Positions 61,868 to 64,000 of a stretch of 64,000 nucleotides of DNA are shown here, piece by piece. The stretch is from Arthrobacter globiformis NBRC 12137 (GTDB taxonomy: Bacteria; Actinomycetota; Actinomycetes; Actinomycetales; Micrococcaceae): contig NZ_BAEG01000014.1 of assembly GCF_000238915.1 (NCBI RefSeq), positions 1-64,000 on the forward strand, given 5' to 3'. The notes under the pieces are model-generated. The model was not told the origin of the DNA and searched no databases. It saw nothing but the letters and a program-made list of their open reading frames with translations. The position numbers were made by a program, and so were the translations under genes. Position 1 is the first letter of the stretch, and each line of letters starts with the position of its first letter.

Positions 61868-63616
61868 ATGGCCAAGGAACTTGCCACCCAGCTCATCGAA
61901 CAACTCCAGGCCGCCGGCGTCCAGCGGATCTACGGAATCGTCGGGGACAGCCTCAACCCGATCGTCGACGCCGTCCGTCAGACCGGCGGATCGCAGCAGG
62001 GCGGCATCGACTGGATCCATGTCCGGCACGAGGAGGCCGCAGCCTTCGCCGCGGCAGCCGAAGCCCAGCTGACAGGAAAACTCGCCGTGTGTGCCGGCTC
62101 CTGCGGCCCCGGCAACCTTCACCTCATCAACGGCCTGTACGATGCAAACCGCTCAGGGGCACCTGTTCTGGCCATCGCCTCGCACATCCCGAGCAAGCAG
62201 ATCGGCAGCGGCTTCTTCCAAGAAACCCATCCTGACCGGATCTTCAACGAATGCTCCGTCTACTCGGAGCTCATCGGCACTGCGGAACAGGCTCCCCGGG
62301 TAATGCACAGCGCCATCCAGCACGCCGTCGCGTTGGGCGGCGTCGCCGTCGTCACCGTTCCCGGCGACATCGCCGGCCTGGAGGCAACCGGTGAGACTCC
62401 GATGCCAGCAAACTTCCGGCCGGCCACTCTGACACCGGCGCCGGAAAGCGTCCAGGAACTCGCCGATGCCATCAACGCTGCCGGCAAGGTTGCCATCTTC
62501 GCCGGGGCGGGCACGCAGGGCGCCCATGATGAGGTCATTGCGCTCGCGGAACTGATTGGCGCGCCGGTCGGCCACACCCTGCGGGGCAAGGACTTTCTGC
62601 AGTACGACAACCCCTATGACATCGGGATGACCGGCCTGCTCGGCTACGGAGCGGCCGCCGCAGGCATTGAGGACGCGGACCTGCTGATCCTGCTGGGCAC
62701 CGACTTTCCCTACGACCAGTTCCTGCCCGGCACCCGCACCGCCCAGGTGGACCGGGCCGCCCACAGGCTGGGCCGGCGGACCGACGTCGACATCGCCGTC
62801 CATGGCGACGTGCTGCCCACGCTCACGGCACTCATGCCCTTGCTGGAACGCAAGAAGAACCGCCGCTTCCTCAACCAGATGCTCAAGAAGCACGACAAGC
62901 TCATGAACAAGGCCGTCGGCGCCTATACCCGCAAGGTGGAAAAGAAACAGCCGATCCACCCGGAATATGCCGCGTCGCTGCTGGACCAGGTAGCGGCGGA
63001 GGATGCCATTTTCACCGCGGACACGGGCATGTGCAACGTGTGGACCGCCCGCTACATCAACCCGCTGGGCACCCGCCGGCTGATCGGCTCCTACCTGCAC
63101 GGCTCCATGGCCAACGCACTGCCGCACGCGATCGGCGCGCAGCTGGCGTACCCCGGACGCCAGGTCATTTCGGTTTCGGGTGACGGCGGACTGTCCATGC
63201 TTCTCGGTGAGCTCATCACCGTGGCGGCGCACCGGTTGCCGGTCAACGTGGTGGTCTTCAACAACTCCACCCTGGGCATGGTCAAGCTGGAGATGCTCGT
63301 GGACGGGCTGCCTGATTTCGGCGTCGATGTGCCGGACGCCAACTATTCTGCGGTCGCCCGTGCCCTCGGCTTCCATGCCGTCCGCGTCACGGATCCTGCC
63401 CGGATCGAGGATGCCTACCGTGGAGCCTTCGCCCATCCGGGCCCTTCGCTGGTGGAGCTGATCACGGATCCGAAGGCGCTGTCGATTCCGCCGAAAATCA
63501 CTGGCTCGCAGGTCCTCGGGTTCGCCACCGCCATGTCGAAGGTGGTCCTGAACCGCGGCGCCGGCGAGGCCGTGAGCATGGCGCGCAGCAACGTCCGGAA
63601 CATTCCGCGGCGGTAA
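61868..63616 (+). CDS. poxB: Pyruvate dehydrogenase (quinone) / pyruvate oxidase
   Basis: 582 residues from ATG 61868. ThDP- and FAD-dependent oxidative decarboxylation of pyruvate to acetate with electrons to the quinone pool. N-terminal YGIVGDSLNPIVDAVRQTGG (about 24-43), the catalytic Glu in IHVRHEEAAAFAAAAEAQLTG (about 53-73), GSCGPGNLHLINGLYDANRSGAPVLAIASHIPS (about 78-110), and the C-terminal ThDP motif SVSGDGGLSMLLGELITVAAHRLPVNVVVFNN (about 436-467). It provides acetate that could feed the adjacent glyoxylate genes. A peripheral-membrane C-terminal helix is expected in the family. Confidence 0.93.
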   Translation: MAKELATQLIEQLQAAGVQRIYGIVGDSLNPIVDAVRQTGGSQQGGIDWIHVRHEEAAAFAAAAEAQLTGKLAVCAGSCGPGNLHLINGLYDANRSGAPVLAIASHIPSKQIGSGFFQETHPDRIFNECSVYSELIGTAEQAPRVMHSAIQHAVALGGVAVVTVPGDIAGLEATGETPMPANFRPATLTPAPESVQELADAINAAGKVAIFAGAGTQGAHDEVIALAELIGAPVGHTLRGKDFLQYDNPYDIGMTGLLGYGAAAAGIEDADLLILLGTDFPYDQFLPGTRTAQVDRAAHRLGRRTDVDIAVHGDVLPTLTALMPLLERKKNRRFLNQMLKKHDKLMNKAVGAYTRKVEKKQPIHPEYAASLLDQVAAEDAIFTADTGMCNVWTARYINPLGTRRLIGSYLHGSMANALPHAIGAQLAYPGRQVISVSGDGGLSMLLGELITVAAHRLPVNVVVFNNSTLGMVKLEMLVDGLPDFGVDVPDANYSAVARALGFHAVRVTDPARIEDAYRGAFAHPGPSLVELITDPKALSIPPKITGSQVLGFATAMSKVVLNRGAGEAVSMARSNVRNIPRR

Positions 63617-63670
63617 GGGTGGCGCGCACCATCGCAAAGCGGACGGCGGGTGTGCCCTCCGTCGTCCGCT

Positions 63671-63698
63671 CCCGCCGTCGTACGCGTTCGACGGCGGG
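63671..63698. terminator. Hairpin between poxB and the convergent DUF1801 gene
   Basis: CCCGCCGTCG (63671-63680) pairs with CGACGGCGGG (63689-63698) around TACGCGTT. No T-run. The same GACGGCGGG/CCCGCCGTC module occurs in the hairpins at 591-703. Confidence 0.6.
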
Positions 63699-63713
63699 TG
63701 GTACAGACTGCGG

Positions 63714-64000
63714 TTATTGCACCCGGCGCTCGGCGGCGAGAAGCGCCGCCGTCCGTTCGATGAGTCCGTAGGGGAGCGGCTTGCCTAGCGGGAATTTAGC
63801 GTGCCCTTGGCGGCCCGGAAGGGCGCAACGTCAGCCTGGAAGGCGTCATCGCCGGACGGCACCGGGTAGACCGAAATATGCCGCGCCCAGCCCGCGAAAT
63901 ACACCACATACTTGCCGCCGAGCGTGACCGTGGGGATGCCGTAGCTGATCTTTTCGCCGGAACCCGGTACAGCCGCACGGCGCCTGCGCCGGACCTCCTG
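63714..64000 (-). pseudogene. DUF1801 / YdhG-type protein, frameshifted and cut by the window edge
   Basis: Read from the window end, the frame gives VPGSGEKISYGIPTVTLGGKYVVYFAGWARHISVYPVP...FRAAKGTL and then stops at 63785. The usual continuation, KFPLGKPLPYGLIERTAALLAAERRVQ, is present in the next frame and stops at 63714. One base is missing near 63793-63796 (within CTAAATTC). Proteins of this family (iron-chaperone frataxin-like fold) are about 115-145 residues. Either a recent inactivation or a sequencing error; the N-terminus is outside the window. Confidence 0.75.

Overview
The window is a stretch of high-GC actinobacterial chromosome, most likely from an Arthrobacter/Pseudarthrobacter-type member of the Micrococcaceae. 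Pointers are the gene content (fba-DUF3151-purA neighbourhood, small PurL with PurQ and PurS, a very long Ala/Pro-rich DnaX, glyoxylate genes divergent from a RamB/ScfR-type regulator), frequent GTG/TTG starts, and families of short hairpin repeats between genes. No phage, insertion sequence, CRISPR array or rRNA is visible. Gene naming is by motif reading, not by database search.

Layout. 1-0.5 kb: end of class II fructose-bisphosphate aldolase and DUF3151. 0.7-2.8 kb (minus): uracil-DNA glycosylase family protein and a MetE-core methyltransferase. 3.0-7.0 kb: a SipW-type secretion cassette with two alternate-signal-peptide proteins, an ER-type signal peptidase and a C-terminally anchored surface protein, preceded by an elaborate RNA hairpin. 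7.1-8.5 kb: purA. 8.5-10.9 kb: an ECF sigma locus bracketed by two matching promoter/hairpin elements. 11-15.4 kb: small housekeeping and hypothetical genes plus a decayed DUF559-type gene flanked by repeats. 15.4-18.8 kb (minus): purS-purQ-purL. 19-27.6 kb: two secreted subtilases flanking a three-gene minus-strand operon that contains two proteins of the Streptomyces subtilisin inhibitor (SSI) type. 27.8-34.5 kb: two tiny paralogues, lysC, recR, dnaX and the SRP RNA. 34.5-45.8 kb: tRNA-Ser(GGA), an M23 peptidase, a Stealth-type sugar phosphotransferase, a LytR_C protein, TetR, DsbA/FrnE-like and GT4 genes. 45.8-54.9 kb: a sugar catabolic locus with four Gfo/Idh dehydrogenases, two TIM-barrel isomerase/epimerases, ThuA, a ROK regulator with a clear operator palindrome, and a broken TolB-like gene. 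55-63.6 kb: an MFS transporter, malate synthase, isocitrate lyase, their probable regulator, and pyruvate:quinone oxidase. The window ends in a frameshifted DUF1801-type gene.

The most interesting material is (1) the sigma-factor locus: two promoters of identical design (GTAACC-N16-CGATTA) each transcribe a hairpin whose stem differs but whose loop contains the same TTGTCCCCCATC, one as an mRNA leader and one as a probable ~50-nt stand-alone sRNA; (2) the leader of the SipW operon, where a six-C tract can pair either with an upstream GGGGGA or with an identical GGGGGA that is the ribosome binding site; (3) the subtilase/SSI-like inhibitor locus; (4) an in-frame amber codon splitting the probable anti-sigma partner; and (5) a 63-bp palindromic element present twice at equal length with covarying inner stems.
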